A DNA stretch of 64,000 nucleotides from Mesorhizobium atlanticum (GCF_003289965.1 NZ_QMBQ01000006.1:124001-188000), one strand, 5' to 3'. Shown: positions 1-9,127, numbered from the stretch's first letter. Numbers and translations: made by a program. Notes: generated from the letters alone by a model not told the origin.

Positions 1-104
1 CGAAAGTCGGGGTCGATTTTTGGCTGCGTGACGTGTAAATTCAAAGTCTTAGGCGCCCTGTGCGCGGCCACGAAAGGCGCCTCGGAACCTGAGTGGTGAA
101 TGCG

Positions 105-428
105 ATGAAAACGGCCAAATTCTCGATCGGGCAAGTGGTTCGCCACAGGCTGTTTCCGTTTCGCGGCGTGATCTTCGACGTCGACCCCGAATTCGCCAAC
201 ACCGAGGAATGGTACGAAGCCATTCCCGCCGATGTGCGGCCGCGCAAGGACCAGCCTTTCTACCATCTTCTGGCGGAAAATTCGGAGACCGAATACATCG
301 CCTATGTTTCCGAGCAGAACCTGCTCGAGGACCGGTCGGGCGAGCCGGTACGGCATCCGCAGATCGGCGAGATGTTCGACAAGCTGCCGGACGGCCGCTA
401 CGAGCCGAAACGTCATTCGAAGCATTGA
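105..428 (+). CDS. hspQ: Heat shock protein HspQ
   Basis: Small cytoplasmic protein of the HspQ/YccV family, known in enterobacteria as a heat-induced hemimethylated-DNA-binding protein and specificity-enhancing factor for the Lon protease. The sequence has the family core: KFSIGQVVRHRLFPFRGVIF near the N-terminus, then FDVDPEF, YHLLAE and YIAYVSEQNLL. At 107 residues it has the usual length. I chose the ATG at 105 because the family normally begins at MKTAKF; an in-frame GTG at 93 would add four residues. It converges on the ialB-like gene and shares a bidirectional terminator with it. Assignment rests on motif recognition. Confidence 0.9.
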   Translation: MKTAKFSIGQVVRHRLFPFRGVIFDVDPEFANTEEWYEAIPADVRPRKDQPFYHLLAENSETEYIAYVSEQNLLEDRSGEPVRHPQIGEMFDKLPDGRYEPKRHSKH

Positions 429-445
429 ATGCAGGTAACAAAAAA

Positions 446-469
446 GCGGGGCAAATGCCCCGCTTTTTT
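446..469. terminator. Bidirectional Rho-independent terminator
   Basis: A perfect 7-bp GC stem (gcggggc / gccccgc) with a 4-nt loop is preceded by an A-run (440-445) and followed by a T-run (464-469). It lies between the convergent hspQ and ialB-like genes and can end transcripts from both sides. Confidence 0.93.
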
Positions 470-494
470 GTGTCCGAGAAACGCGCTTCCGCGA

Positions 495-1115
495 TCAGTT
501 CGCAGTCTTGGCCTTGTCCTGCTCGTCCTTGAGCTTCTTGGCGAAGTCCTGGTTGTTCTTGGCGACGAAGTCCTGCAGCTTCTTCTGCCGGTCCTCGATG
601 TCCGACTGCTGCAGCGGCGGGCCGTCATAGGCGCCGCTGAAGCCGGTGAGCGCGATCTTGATCGGGTTCGGCTGGTTCTGGAAGTTGATCGACGTCAGCG
701 TGATCCCCTGCCCCTTCTTGAAGGAAGCGACGAGCTGGTCGCTCAGCGGCACTTCCGCCACGCAGCGATCCGGGAAGCAGATCACATAGTCGAGCTTCTG
801 CGCCTTGCCGGCATCGATCTGGAGCGCGATGCCGGGAGGCACGAGGCGGCCGGTCGGAACCGTGACCTGGAAGACCTTGCGGTTCACCTTGCCCTTGAGC
901 TCGATCAGGCTGACGCCGGTGACGAGTTGGCCGTTGCCGGCGGTGACGATATTCTGCACGTTGCAGATGTCGACGTCTTCCTGCTTGGTGCAGGCCTTGA
1001 ACCAACCCTGCGGGATCTGCGGCTGCTGCTGAGCCGAGGCGGTGAAAAGCCCGGCGCCCAGAACGCCGACCACGCCTGCGGCCAGCACCGAAAGGCGGTA
1101 CGCGTTGATCGTCAT
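495..1115 (-). CDS. Invasion-associated locus B (IalB) family secreted protein
   Basis: Periplasmic or surface protein of the IalB family, first described in Bartonella and widespread in Rhizobiales; its biochemical role is not settled. A signal peptide spans about residues 1-29 (hydrophobic LSVLAAGVVGVLGAGLF, then ASAQ). The family core follows, with GWFKACTKQEDVDICNVQN, a central beta-rich region, and a cysteine pair in YVICFPDRCVAEV. The C-terminus is charged and probably helical (QKKLQDFVAKNNQDFAKKLK). A GTG at 1124 is possible, but an AGGA box lies directly against it and sits 9 nt from the ATG at 1115, so I use the ATG. Confidence 0.88.
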   Translation of the reverse strand: MTINAYRLSVLAAGVVGVLGAGLFTASAQQQPQIPQGWFKACTKQEDVDICNVQNIVTAGNGQLVTGVSLIELKGKVNRKVFQVTVPTGRLVPPGIALQIDAGKAQKLDYVICFPDRCVAEVPLSDQLVASFKKGQGITLTSINFQNQPNPIKIALTGFSGAYDGPPLQQSDIEDRQKKLQDFVAKNNQDFAKKLKDEQDKAKTAN

Positions 1116-1178
1116 ATGGTGCACTTTCCTCTCAAATGATCCCGGGGACCGGCTTCTTCGTGCCGTGTGGTCCAGCTA

Positions 1179-1203
1179 CCTGTTGCCCAAATGAGGCAAC
1201 AGG
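1179..1203. repeat. Inverted repeat in intergenic space
   Basis: A perfect 9-bp inverted repeat (cctgttgcc / ggcaacagg) with a 7-nt spacer lies between the divergent ialB-like and yejA-like genes. It has no T-tract, so it looks more like an operator or mRNA hairpin than a terminator. Its function is unknown. Confidence 0.5.
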
Positions 1204-1411
1204 ATGACTTCGGAGCGCGTGTTACACTGCCAGCGACGTCGAATCCAGCCCGGTTTCCGCGTTTTCTTGGTGGTTTCGTGTCCCCAGGAGCGGGCATCGA
1301 TCGGCGATGGGGCGGCAGAACCCGATTCCCGTTGGCGCGCCGATTCAATCAGGTGGCGAAATGCACTAGGGTGCATGGCGAATCACAAAGCTGCCCGGCA
1401 AGGAGACGGTC

Positions 1412-3232
1412 ATGGACCGCGTTCTCGTCCAACTGATCGCCGCGACCTCGTTTCTGGCTCTTTCGCTCCTTCCGGCGCAGTCGGAGCCGAAGCACGGCAT
1501 AGCCATGCAGGGCGAGCCGGCGCTGCCGCCCGGCTACCAGCATTTCGACTACGTCAACCCGGACGCGCCGAAAGGCGGTACCGTCACCTATTGCGTCGTC
1601 GGCTCCTTCGACAACCTCAACCCCTTTATCCTGAAAAGCCTGCGCACCACCGCGCGCGGTATGATCGATACGGTCTACGGCAATCTCGTCTTCGAGCCGC
1701 TGATGCAGCGCAACTATGACGAGCCTTTCAGCCTCTACGGCCTGCTTGCCGACAGCGCCGACATGGATGCGGATCGCAAGTCGATCGAGTTCCATCTCAA
1801 TCCCAATGCAAAATGGTCGGACGGCCAGCCGGTGACGCCGGAGGACGTGCTGTTCACCTACGACGTTTTCAAGGACAAGGGCCGCCCGCCCTACAGCGAT
1901 CGCATGAGCATGATCGCCAAGCTGGAGAAGACCGGCGAGCACAGCGTGAAATTCACCTTCAACGACAAGGCCAATCGCGAATTCCCCCTCATCGTTGCGC
2001 TGACGCCCATCGTTCCCAAGCACGCCTTCGACAAGGAGACGTTCGACAAGACCACGCTGAAGCCGCTGGTCGGCAGCGGCCCCTATACCGTGGACAAGGT
2101 GCTGCCGGGGCAGCGCATCGTCTTCAAGCGCAATCCGGATTATTGGGGCAAGGACGTCCCGTCCAAGCGCGGCTTCGACAATTTCGACCAGGTCACCATC
2201 GAGTATTTTCTCAACGCCAATGCCAAGACGGAGGCGTTCAAGAAAGGCATCTGCGCCCTCGATGATGAGACGGATCCGGTCAAGCGCGAGCGCGACATCG
2301 ACTTTCCGGCATTCCGAAGGGGCGATGTGAAGGAGGAATATTTCAACACCGGCATTCCCCCGGTGGTGACCGGCTTCCTGTTCAACACCCGGCTGCCGAA
2401 ATTCGCCAATCCGGTCGTGCGGCGCGCGCTCGGCATGCTCTACGACTTCGAATGGGCGAACAAGAACCTGTTCGGCGGCAAGTTCAACCGCACCATGAGC
2501 TATTGGCAGAACTCCGAGCTGTCCGCGCTCGGTCACCCGGCCGACGATCGCGAAAAGGCGCTGCTTGCGCCCTACCCCGGCCGCGTGCCGCCGGATGTGA
2601 TGGACGGCACCTGGCGCCCGCCAGTGACGGACGGTTCGGGCCAGGATCGCAAGGTGCTCAAGGCGGCCTTCGAATTGCTGAAAGGCGCCGGCTTCCGCGT
2701 CCAGGACGGCAGGATGCTCGACCCACAGGGAAACCCTTTTGGCTTCGAGATCCTGACCTCGTCGCAGGACGAAGAGCGGCTGGCAGCCATCTACCAGCGC
2801 ACGCTGGAGAAGATCGGCATCAACGTCGGCATCCGCACCCTCGACGGCGACCAGATCCAGTCGCGCAAGCAGCGTTACGACTTCGAGGTGCTGATCGGCA
2901 CCAGCGGTTTCAGCAACTCCCTGTCGCCCGGCAGCGAGCAGCTCGGCCGCTGGGGATCGGTCGCCGCGAAGACCGAAGGGTCGTTCAACCTCGCCGGCGT
3001 CGCCGATCCGGCGATCGACGCCGCGATCGACGCGATGCTGAACGCTCGTACCAAGGAAGACTATGTCGCGGCGGTGCGCGTGCTCGACCGGCTGCTGATC
3101 TCAGGCAACTACATCGTGCCGATGCAATACAACACGCAGCAATGGCTCGCTTACTGGAGCTATCTGGAACATCCGCAAAAGACCCCCATATTCGGCTATC
3201 AGCTGCCGACCTGGTGGCGAAAGCCCAACTGA
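1412..3232 (+). CDS. YejA-like extracellular solute-binding protein (family 5)
   Basis: Periplasmic binding protein of a peptide/microcin-C type ABC importer (SBP family 5, YejA branch). It has a signal peptide at about residues 1-24, then the YejA-type opening KHGIAMQGEPALPPGYQHFD and DAPKGGTVTY, followed by WSDGQPVTPEDVLFTYDVFK and GSGPYTVDKVLPGQRIVFKR. Its 606 residues fit the YejA class. An AAGGAGA box 6 nt before the ATG supports the start. No permease or ATPase genes are adjacent, so it is an orphan binding protein that must work with membrane components encoded elsewhere. The substrate (oligopeptide or peptide antibiotic) is inferred from the family only. Confidence 0.9.
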   Translation: MDRVLVQLIAATSFLALSLLPAQSEPKHGIAMQGEPALPPGYQHFDYVNPDAPKGGTVTYCVVGSFDNLNPFILKSLRTTARGMIDTVYGNLVFEPLMQRNYDEPFSLYGLLADSADMDADRKSIEFHLNPNAKWSDGQPVTPEDVLFTYDVFKDKGRPPYSDRMSMIAKLEKTGEHSVKFTFNDKANREFPLIVALTPIVPKHAFDKETFDKTTLKPLVGSGPYTVDKVLPGQRIVFKRNPDYWGKDVPSKRGFDNFDQVTIEYFLNANAKTEAFKKGICALDDETDPVKRERDIDFPAFRRGDVKEEYFNTGIPPVVTGFLFNTRLPKFANPVVRRALGMLYDFEWANKNLFGGKFNRTMSYWQNSELSALGHPADDREKALLAPYPGRVPPDVMDGTWRPPVTDGSGQDRKVLKAAFELLKGAGFRVQDGRMLDPQGNPFGFEILTSSQDEERLAAIYQRTLEKIGINVGIRTLDGDQIQSRKQRYDFEVLIGTSGFSNSLSPGSEQLGRWGSVAAKTEGSFNLAGVADPAIDAAIDAMLNARTKEDYVAAVRVLDRLLISGNYIVPMQYNTQQWLAYWSYLEHPQKTPIFGYQLPTWWRKPN

Positions 3233-3272
3233 TGCAAGCCCAGCCCCAATCGAGACCAAACAGGAGACGAGC

Positions 3273-3953
3273 ATGAGCGCCGAGAACTCCATCACTGTCG
3301 ATGTTGTGTCCGATGTCGTCTGCCCGTGGTGCTTCATCGGCCAGAAGCGCCTGGATAAGGCCATTGCCACGGCTGACGTCGACGTGCATGTCCGCTGGCG
3401 GCCGTTCCAGCTCGATCCGACAATCCCGCCTGGAGGCATGGATCGCCGCCAATACATGCTCGGCAAGTTCGGCAGCGAGGAACGCATTCAACAGATCCAC
3501 GCGCGCATCGAACCGCTCGGCGAGGCGGAGGGAATCCACTTCGCATTCGGCGCTATCAAGGTCGCCGCCAACACGCTGGACGCTCATCGCGTCATCCGCT
3601 GGGCGGGCGCCGCGGGCGAAGATGTGCAAAACCGGCTGGTGCGCCGCCTCTTCCAGCTGAATTTTGAGGAAGGCGTCAACATCGGCGACCATGCCGTGCT
3701 GGTGAAGGCTGCCGGAGAGGCCGGCATGGATGCGTCGGTGGTCGAGACGCTGCTGCCGACCGATGCCGACGTCGAGGCCGTCCGCAACGAGATCGCCACC
3801 GCTTCGCGCATGGGCATCACCGGCGTGCCCTGCTTCCTGCTCGAAGGCAAATATGCGGTGATGGGCGCGCAGGATGCCGCTACGCTTGCCGACGCCATCC
3901 GCCAGGTCGCCCAGGCCAAGGCGCGCGGCGAGCTGGAAACCGCCGCTGGCTGA
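3273..3953 (+). CDS. DsbA-family oxidoreductase (FrnE-like)
   Basis: Thioredoxin-fold protein of the DsbA/FrnE/2-hydroxychromene-2-carboxylate isomerase superfamily. The redox motif CPWC lies near residue 19 (VVSDVVCPWCFIGQKRLDKA), and the cis-proline loop is GITGVPCFLL in the C-terminal third. The helical insertion between them and the 226-residue length match FrnE-type proteins. No signal peptide is visible, so it is probably cytoplasmic, unlike true DsbA. A GGAG box precedes the ATG. It lies 40 bp after the binding-protein gene on the same strand and may be co-transcribed. The substrate is unknown. Confidence 0.87.
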   Translation: MSAENSITVDVVSDVVCPWCFIGQKRLDKAIATADVDVHVRWRPFQLDPTIPPGGMDRRQYMLGKFGSEERIQQIHARIEPLGEAEGIHFAFGAIKVAANTLDAHRVIRWAGAAGEDVQNRLVRRLFQLNFEEGVNIGDHAVLVKAAGEAGMDASVVETLLPTDADVEAVRNEIATASRMGITGVPCFLLEGKYAVMGAQDAATLADAIRQVAQAKARGELETAAG

Positions 3954-3990
3954 GCGTTCCTTGTGCGCGGTTCCGCTTGGAACTACGCCC

Positions 3991-4425
3991 CTACTTCGCG
4001 GACACCTTGGCCTTGCTCAGGAAGAATCCGTGGCCATTGCTGCCCGTGCAGCTCAGTCCCTTCGTCGACGACTGGCAGGAAAACGGCCCCTTGCTCCAGC
4101 TGTTGCCGTAGCCGAGCTTGGTCACGTCGCTGCAACAACCCTGCTCGCCGGGATTCTTGATCAGCGTCGCCGGCCCCTTCGGTCCCAAAATCACCGTGAC
4201 GTAGCTCGGCTCGACGCGCGAGCAGGAAAGCTCCGGCCCGCCATCCTGCGGCTGATAAGTGCTGGTGCCGCCCTTCGGCGTGTAGATGCAGCCGATATTG
4301 CCGGATGGCGTGTTGAACTCGACCTGGCCCTCGGAGCTGGCCGGAATGCTCTGGCTGGCGGCGTGCGCCGCCGACACACAGGTGAAAATGCTGAGCAGCG
4401 CGACAGCAACTCTCCGTGCAGTCAT
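3991..4425 (-). CDS. Small secreted cysteine-rich protein (DUF6636-like)
   Basis: A 144-residue exported protein of unknown function. The signal peptide is about residues 1-22 (VALLSIFTCVSAAHA). The mature part has the pattern VEFNTPSGNIGCIYTPKG, later SCSRVEPSY, GPFSCQS, GLSCTGSNGHGFFLSKA. This spacing of cysteines and the closing GHGF-LS motif recall the DUF6636 family; that assignment is from memory. There are at least six cysteines in the mature part, so disulfides are likely. It converges on the FrnE-like gene. Confidence 0.75.
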   Translation of the reverse strand: MTARRVAVALLSIFTCVSAAHAASQSIPASSEGQVEFNTPSGNIGCIYTPKGGTSTYQPQDGGPELSCSRVEPSYVTVILGPKGPATLIKNPGEQGCCSDVTKLGYGNSWSKGPFSCQSSTKGLSCTGSNGHGFFLSKAKVSAK

Positions 4426-4584
4426 GTCATCCCCCCTTCGACATAAACCATCGCCGGGCAGGTTCGACCCGGGAGGGCGCCGTTGTCAAATCCTGTCCCG
4501 CCGCCGAACACGATCTGGTGAATCGCCTTGTACGCCGCCCTGAGCTAGAATCGCCAAGGATTCAGCTGATTTGAGGGGTACTGC

Positions 4585-5082
4585 ATGGCGGTCGGGCGTC
4601 GCGCATTGTTGCTGTTGTGCATGCCTCTCGCCCTCGGGCTTCCGCTGACATTGCAGCGCGTGTCCGCCGAGGAAGCCGTCATGTCGGCGACTTTCGAAGG
4701 CAAGCCCTGGACGGCGTCCTTCACCTTGGCCCAGACGATGCAGATGGGCGGCAAGCCGATGCTGAACTTGTCGGGAACAGAACAGGGGTCGCCTACCATG
4801 ACCTTCAATTCGATGATGGTGCTGAAGGATCCGAACGACCTTGCCGGCAGCTACGAGCTCAAGACCGGGTCGGCCGCGAACAGCGCCAACTTCAATATCC
4901 TGGATTCCGGCGCCATGGTCGGCCATGTCCGTTTTGCCACGGGCGAGATTGTGATCGACAAGTACGACGCCGCCAGCAAGACCATTTCCGGTCATTTCAG
5001 CGCCTCCGGAAAAGACGAATCGGGCAAGCTCGAAGAGCTCACCGACGGTAAATTTTCGGGCATTCCGGTCACCACGCAGTAG
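4585..5082 (+). CDS. Hypothetical secreted protein
   Basis: A 165-residue protein with an N-terminal signal peptide (RRALLLLCMPLALGLPLTLQ, cleavage near VSAEEA). The mature part is predicted to be rich in beta strands. It repeats short segments of the type ATFEGKPWTASF, TMTFNSMMVLKD and SGHFSASGKDESGKLEELTD, and ends DGKFSGIPV. The ending resembles families in which a lipocalin-like beta barrel closes with a GKF motif, but I do not recognise the family with confidence. It stands alone between a divergent secreted protein and the ABC transporter. Confidence 0.6.
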   Translation: MAVGRRALLLLCMPLALGLPLTLQRVSAEEAVMSATFEGKPWTASFTLAQTMQMGGKPMLNLSGTEQGSPTMTFNSMMVLKDPNDLAGSYELKTGSAANSANFNILDSGAMVGHVRFATGEIVIDKYDAASKTISGHFSASGKDESGKLEELTDGKFSGIPVTTQ

Positions 5083-5309
5083 CCATTTCGGCTGATCGGC
5101 ACCCTTTTTTCGTTCACAAACCCGTGTTTTTTGCTTCCCTAAGGGAAGCTTTCCGCCTGCTGGCTCAATTGCCCTTAACGCACTGGAATAAAAGCCGAAA
5201 TCGCCGCGATGAATGATCTCCCGGTATTGGCTTTCTGTTGCCCTCGCGCCACGGCGGGTAACCCTGTTCACATTCCCCGCCAGAAAATTAATGGAAAATG
5301 ATCAATTGG

Positions 5310-5326
5310 TGTTACCCTGTGTAACA
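5310..5326. promoter_or_regulatory. Palindromic candidate operator upstream of BclA-like gene
   Basis: TGTTAC-cctgt-GTAACA is a perfect 6-bp inverted repeat with a 5-bp spacer. It ends 14 bp before the proposed TTG start of the ABC transporter. The arm length and spacing are typical of a dimeric helix-turn-helix regulator site. The cognate regulator cannot be named. Confidence 0.45.
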
Positions 5327-5340
5327 AAACTAAGAAAGGT

Positions 5341-7332
5341 TTGGGCGGGATCGTGACTGGGGTCGGTAGACCGCAACGTACAGTACCGGAGCAAACATCC
5401 AGCGAGGCAAAGACCTCGCCCCTGACGCCGGTATCGTCGATGCGTACATTCTGGGGGCTGATGCGAGCCTACTGGTTCTCCGACCGGTGGAAGGAAGCCT
5501 GGACACTCACCCTCGTCATCGCGGCCCTCACAACACTGCTCAGCAAGACCGGCGTTTGGCTGGCCCTGATGCTGGGTGAGTTGACCAATTCGGTCAATTT
5601 CTACCATGACGCCGCCAACACCGCGCCGCTCAGGACGCTGCTGACCAATGCGGGGCTGGTCATAGTGCTCTTCGTACTCAAGGATGCCGGCATCGCGGGG
5701 GCGAGAAGTCTGGTGTCGGCGACCTTGCACCGCAAATGGCGCGGCTGGTTGAACAGCCAGTTCAACGAAGCGCTGCTCGATGGCAATCACACGCACTTCC
5801 ACGCGCAGCACGGCTCGCCGAGCACCGGTACCGCAGCACCGGACAATATCGACCAGCGTATCCAGGAATCGATGAAGGCCATGACCGGCGGCGCGATCGG
5901 CCTTGCAATGGGCGTGCTCGGTGTCGCCACGTCGCTTTATTTTATCGGCGAGAATCTTATCCAAAGTTCGGTAGAGGTCACCGGACTGGAGTTCCTGGGT
6001 GGCTACGGCACAGCCGTTCTTTCGCTCTTGGCTATCGCCACCTACGTGCCGATCAACACTTGGATTGCCGTAAAGCTCGGAAAGGCGCTGGAGAGATTGA
6101 ATGTGCGGCTGCAACAGGCCGAGGGCAGCTATCGCGGTGAATTGACCACCTTTCTGCGCCGCAGTTTCCATGTCGCGGCTTCGCGCGGAGAAGATGTGCA
6201 GAAGACCATGCACAACCGGCTCTACAGCGACATCGATCGGACCTGGGCGCGGTTCAATATCGTCACCGTCTGTTACGCTTCCTTCGAGGCGATCCACAAT
6301 TTCATGGGCTTTCGCATCATCGCCTATGCGCCGGGTCTGGTCTCCTTCATTCACAACAAGCTCGACCTGAAGGGCTATGTGACGGGCGCCGAGATGCTCA
6401 ATCAATTGATTGGCCAGTGCTCCTGGCTCATTCGTGTGATGCCGGACATCGCCACCTTGCGGGCCAACGCTCAGCGCGTGACCGAGCTGGCCAATGCCAT
6501 CGAGAGCGTGCAGCAGCCGCAGGAATTCTACCAGCAGACCGGCCGCTCCGACTTCAGCTACGCAACCCAGAATCCGGTGTTCGGTCTTACCATCCAGAAG
6601 CTGGAACTCGCCCATCAGGGCGAGGACGCCACACCTTTCCTCAGCGCCGCGAACCTCCGTTTCCGCCGCGGCGAATGGACCTTCCTCAAGGGCGAGTCCG
6701 GCTGCGGCAAGACTTCGCTCATCAAGGCGATCAATGGCCTGTGGCCTTATGGCCGCGGCACCATCGTCTTCCCGGAAGGCGTGACGAATTTCTACGCTGC
6801 CCAGGAGGTCAAGCTGCAGCAGGTGTCGCTGAGGCAACTCGTCTGCCTGCCGGGTTCAGAGAACGACCATAGCGAAACGCAGGTGGCGGCGGCTTTGCAC
6901 AAGGCCGGTCTCGGCGACTTCATCGAACACCTGGCCGACGAGAGCCGCGAAGGCAAGATCTGGGACCAGGTGCTTTCGGGTGGCCAGAAGCAGAAGCTCG
7001 TGGTCGCGCGCATCATCCTGCAGCAGCCCGGACTTCTCTTCCTCGATGAGGCGACCGGCGCGCTCGACCCCGAAGGCAAGATAGCCTTCCACCAGGCGAT
7101 CAAGGACAATTGTCCGAACGTCACTGTCATCAGCGTCATGCACGAGGCAGTGCCGCCGCGCTCGCTTGCCGGCGAGGAATTCTACCACAGCGTGGTCGCG
7201 ATCGCCGATGGCGTCGCCACCAAGAAGCTGCTTGCTCCCAGCCTGCCGCGCGAGCTCACCACCATCCTCACCCAGCCGCCGCGGCCGACCGAGGACAAGT
7301 GGCTGCGCTTCCGCCGGCTGAAGCAGAAATAG
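5341..7332 (+). CDS. BacA/SbmA-related ABC transporter with fused ATPase (BclA/YddA type)
   Basis: Inner-membrane transporter with an ABC_membrane_2 (SbmA/BacA-like) transmembrane part in about residues 35-420 and a C-terminal nucleotide-binding domain. Walker A is GESGCGKTS (about 451-459), the signature is LSGGQKQK (about 545) and Walker B is LLFLDEATG (about 565). BacA of Sinorhizobium lacks the ATPase; the fused arrangement matches E. coli YddA and Bradyrhizobium BclA, the latter known to import antimicrobial and nodule peptides. Substrate here is inferred. The start is uncertain: TTG at 5341, GTG at 5353 or ATG at 5440 (MRTFWGLM) are all in frame. A palindrome lies just upstream. Confidence 0.85.
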   Translation: MGGIVTGVGRPQRTVPEQTSSEAKTSPLTPVSSMRTFWGLMRAYWFSDRWKEAWTLTLVIAALTTLLSKTGVWLALMLGELTNSVNFYHDAANTAPLRTLLTNAGLVIVLFVLKDAGIAGARSLVSATLHRKWRGWLNSQFNEALLDGNHTHFHAQHGSPSTGTAAPDNIDQRIQESMKAMTGGAIGLAMGVLGVATSLYFIGENLIQSSVEVTGLEFLGGYGTAVLSLLAIATYVPINTWIAVKLGKALERLNVRLQQAEGSYRGELTTFLRRSFHVAASRGEDVQKTMHNRLYSDIDRTWARFNIVTVCYASFEAIHNFMGFRIIAYAPGLVSFIHNKLDLKGYVTGAEMLNQLIGQCSWLIRVMPDIATLRANAQRVTELANAIESVQQPQEFYQQTGRSDFSYATQNPVFGLTIQKLELAHQGEDATPFLSAANLRFRRGEWTFLKGESGCGKTSLIKAINGLWPYGRGTIVFPEGVTNFYAAQEVKLQQVSLRQLVCLPGSENDHSETQVAAALHKAGLGDFIEHLADESREGKIWDQVLSGGQKQKLVVARIILQQPGLLFLDEATGALDPEGKIAFHQAIKDNCPNVTVISVMHEAVPPRSLAGEEFYHSVVAIADGVATKKLLAPSLPRELTTILTQPPRPTEDKWLRFRRLKQK

Positions 7333-7488
7333 CAGTTATACCAAGCCCTTGACCGGTGGCCGTGGCCCGATTCGGGCCTCCTTCGATCACAGTCTCGCGA
7401 TCCGGCGTCCCCGCCTCCATTTTCGGCGCCCCTTGCGATTGACTCGGCAAAAACCACACCTATGTTGCGCCCGCTCGCTGATTTCCAA

Positions 7489-7591
7489 CTACAGCGCCAC
7501 GCGTCCTTCGGACGCGTAAAGGACGCTGTAGAAACTTAGAATTGCGCATGATCTTTTCCGAAAATCGAAGTCGATTTTCGGGGTCATGCGC
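7489..7591. repeat. RIME-like mosaic of two palindromes
   Basis: Two adjacent palindromic modules. The first (7489-7531) has outer arms ctacagcg/cgctgtag and inner arms acgcgtcc/ggacgcgt. The second (7544-7591) has outer arms gcgcatga/tcatgcgc and inner arms ccgaaaatcga/tcgattttcgg. This composition is that of the intergenic mosaic elements common in rhizobial genomes. The rest of the 380-bp gap between the ABC transporter and mgtE shows no gene. Confidence 0.82.
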
Positions 7592-7712
7592 TACCCCGCG
7601 AGCAGAAAGGTCAATCCGCCATGCCTGGCGACAGTCACAGTCGAACGCAACCGCCGTCCGCCTTGACGTGACCTGATGGCTCACGTCTTGCCGGACGGCA
7701 AGGAGTGAGCCC

Positions 7713-9077
7713 ATGAACGAATTCGCACCCGTACTGGACGACGAAGCCGTCGCCATCGCCCGTGTTCTTGCCAACGATCACGTCGCCGACGTCGTCGAAG
7801 CCCTCAATCGCGAACCCCGTGAGACGGCCATCGAGCTGCTCTGCGCGGTTCCGTTCGAGCGGCTGGTCGAGATTTTCGATCAGCCGGAACTCGAAAGCGC
7901 TCCGGAACTCGCGGAAGCCCTGCCACGCGCCAAGGCGAGCAAGCTTTTGACCGCCATGTCGGTCGACCGCGCGGCCGACATCCTGCGCGAGCTGGACGAG
8001 CCGGCCCGCTCGGAGCTACTCGGCGCGCTTGCGCCGCCGTTGCGCGCGACGCTGCTGTCCATCCTCGGTTATCCGGAAGGCAGCGCCGCCTCGATCATGA
8101 CGACGGAATTCGTCAGCGTGCCTTCGGATTGGACCGTCGGCCGCACGCTCGACTATATCCGCAAGGTCGAGCGCACGCGCGAAACCATCTACGCCATCTA
8201 CATCGTCGATCCGGAGACGCAGTTGCTGCTGCGTTCGACCGGCTTGCGCCGGTTGATCACGGGCAACCCGGAGGATTCGATCCTGTCGGTGGCGCCTGCT
8301 CGTATGCCGGTGACGGTGACACCGCTCACCGATCGCGAGAACCTGGCGCAGACCATCTCCAAATACGACCTGCTCGCGTTGCCGGTGGTGGACCACGGCA
8401 GGATCCTCGGCATCGTCACCGTCGACGACATCATCGACACGATGATCGAGGAAACGACCGAGGACGTGCATCGTTTCGGCGGCATGGAGGCGTTGGACGA
8501 GCCCTATATGAAAATGGGCTTCCTCGCCATGATCCAGAAACGCGCCGGCTGGCTCTGCGCGCTATTCCTCAGCGAGATGCTGACGGCCAACGCCATGCAG
8601 AGCTATGAGGGCGAGTTGGAGAAGGCGATCGTGCTGACGCTGTTCATCCCTCTGATCATGAGCTCCGGCGGCAATTCCGGCTCGCAGGCAACCTCGCTGG
8701 TCATCCGCGCGCTTGCGCTGCGCGAGATCGGCCTGCGCGACTGGTGGCGGGTGGCGCTGCGCGAGCTGCCGACCGGGGTGGTGCTCGGTTCGATCCTTGG
8801 GGTTGTCGGCATCTGCCGCATCGCGCTCTGGCAGTATTTCGGCTTCTACGACTACGGTCCGCACTGGATGCAGATCGCGGCGACGGTTGGCGCGGCGCTG
8901 ATCGGCATCGTCACCTTTGGCTCGCTGTCGGGATCGATGCTGCCCTTCGCGCTGAAGCGGATCGGCTTCGACCCGGCGAGCGCGTCTGCGCCGTTCGTCG
9001 CCACGCTGGTCGATGTCACCGGGCTGGTGATCTACTTCTCGGTGGCGCTAGTGATCCTGCGCGGCACGCTGCTTTAG
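7713..9077 (+). CDS. mgtE: Magnesium transporter MgtE
   Basis: Inner-membrane Mg2+ channel/transporter of 454 residues. The order is an N-terminal helical MgtE_N domain (about 20-125), a pair of CBS domains (about 130-255) that sense cytoplasmic Mg2+, and five transmembrane helices. Family landmarks are IPLIMSSGGNSGSQATSLVI, which lines the pore, RALALREIG, and DPASASAPFVATLVDVTGL in the last helices. AAGGAG lies 8 nt before the ATG. No Mg riboswitch is evident upstream. The gene converges on glutathione reductase. Confidence 0.96.
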   Translation: MNEFAPVLDDEAVAIARVLANDHVADVVEALNREPRETAIELLCAVPFERLVEIFDQPELESAPELAEALPRAKASKLLTAMSVDRAADILRELDEPARSELLGALAPPLRATLLSILGYPEGSAASIMTTEFVSVPSDWTVGRTLDYIRKVERTRETIYAIYIVDPETQLLLRSTGLRRLITGNPEDSILSVAPARMPVTVTPLTDRENLAQTISKYDLLALPVVDHGRILGIVTVDDIIDTMIEETTEDVHRFGGMEALDEPYMKMGFLAMIQKRAGWLCALFLSEMLTANAMQSYEGELEKAIVLTLFIPLIMSSGGNSGSQATSLVIRALALREIGLRDWWRVALRELPTGVVLGSILGVVGICRIALWQYFGFYDYGPHWMQIAATVGAALIGIVTFGSLSGSMLPFALKRIGFDPASASAPFVATLVDVTGLVIYFSVALVILRGTLL

Positions 9078-9127
9078 ACCATGCTGGCAGCCGCTGGCAT
9101 CGCCGGCGGCTGTCGCCCACGCGGCGA

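Noticed and set aside
51..82. Inverted repeat aggcgcc/ggcgcct before hspQ as an operator
   Set aside because: Only 7 bp with an 18-nt spacer in GC-rich DNA; this can easily occur by chance.
9088..9112. Hairpin between mgtE and glutathione reductase as a terminator
   Set aside because: A short GC stem is present, but no T-run follows on either strand, so I could not call it a Rho-independent terminator.
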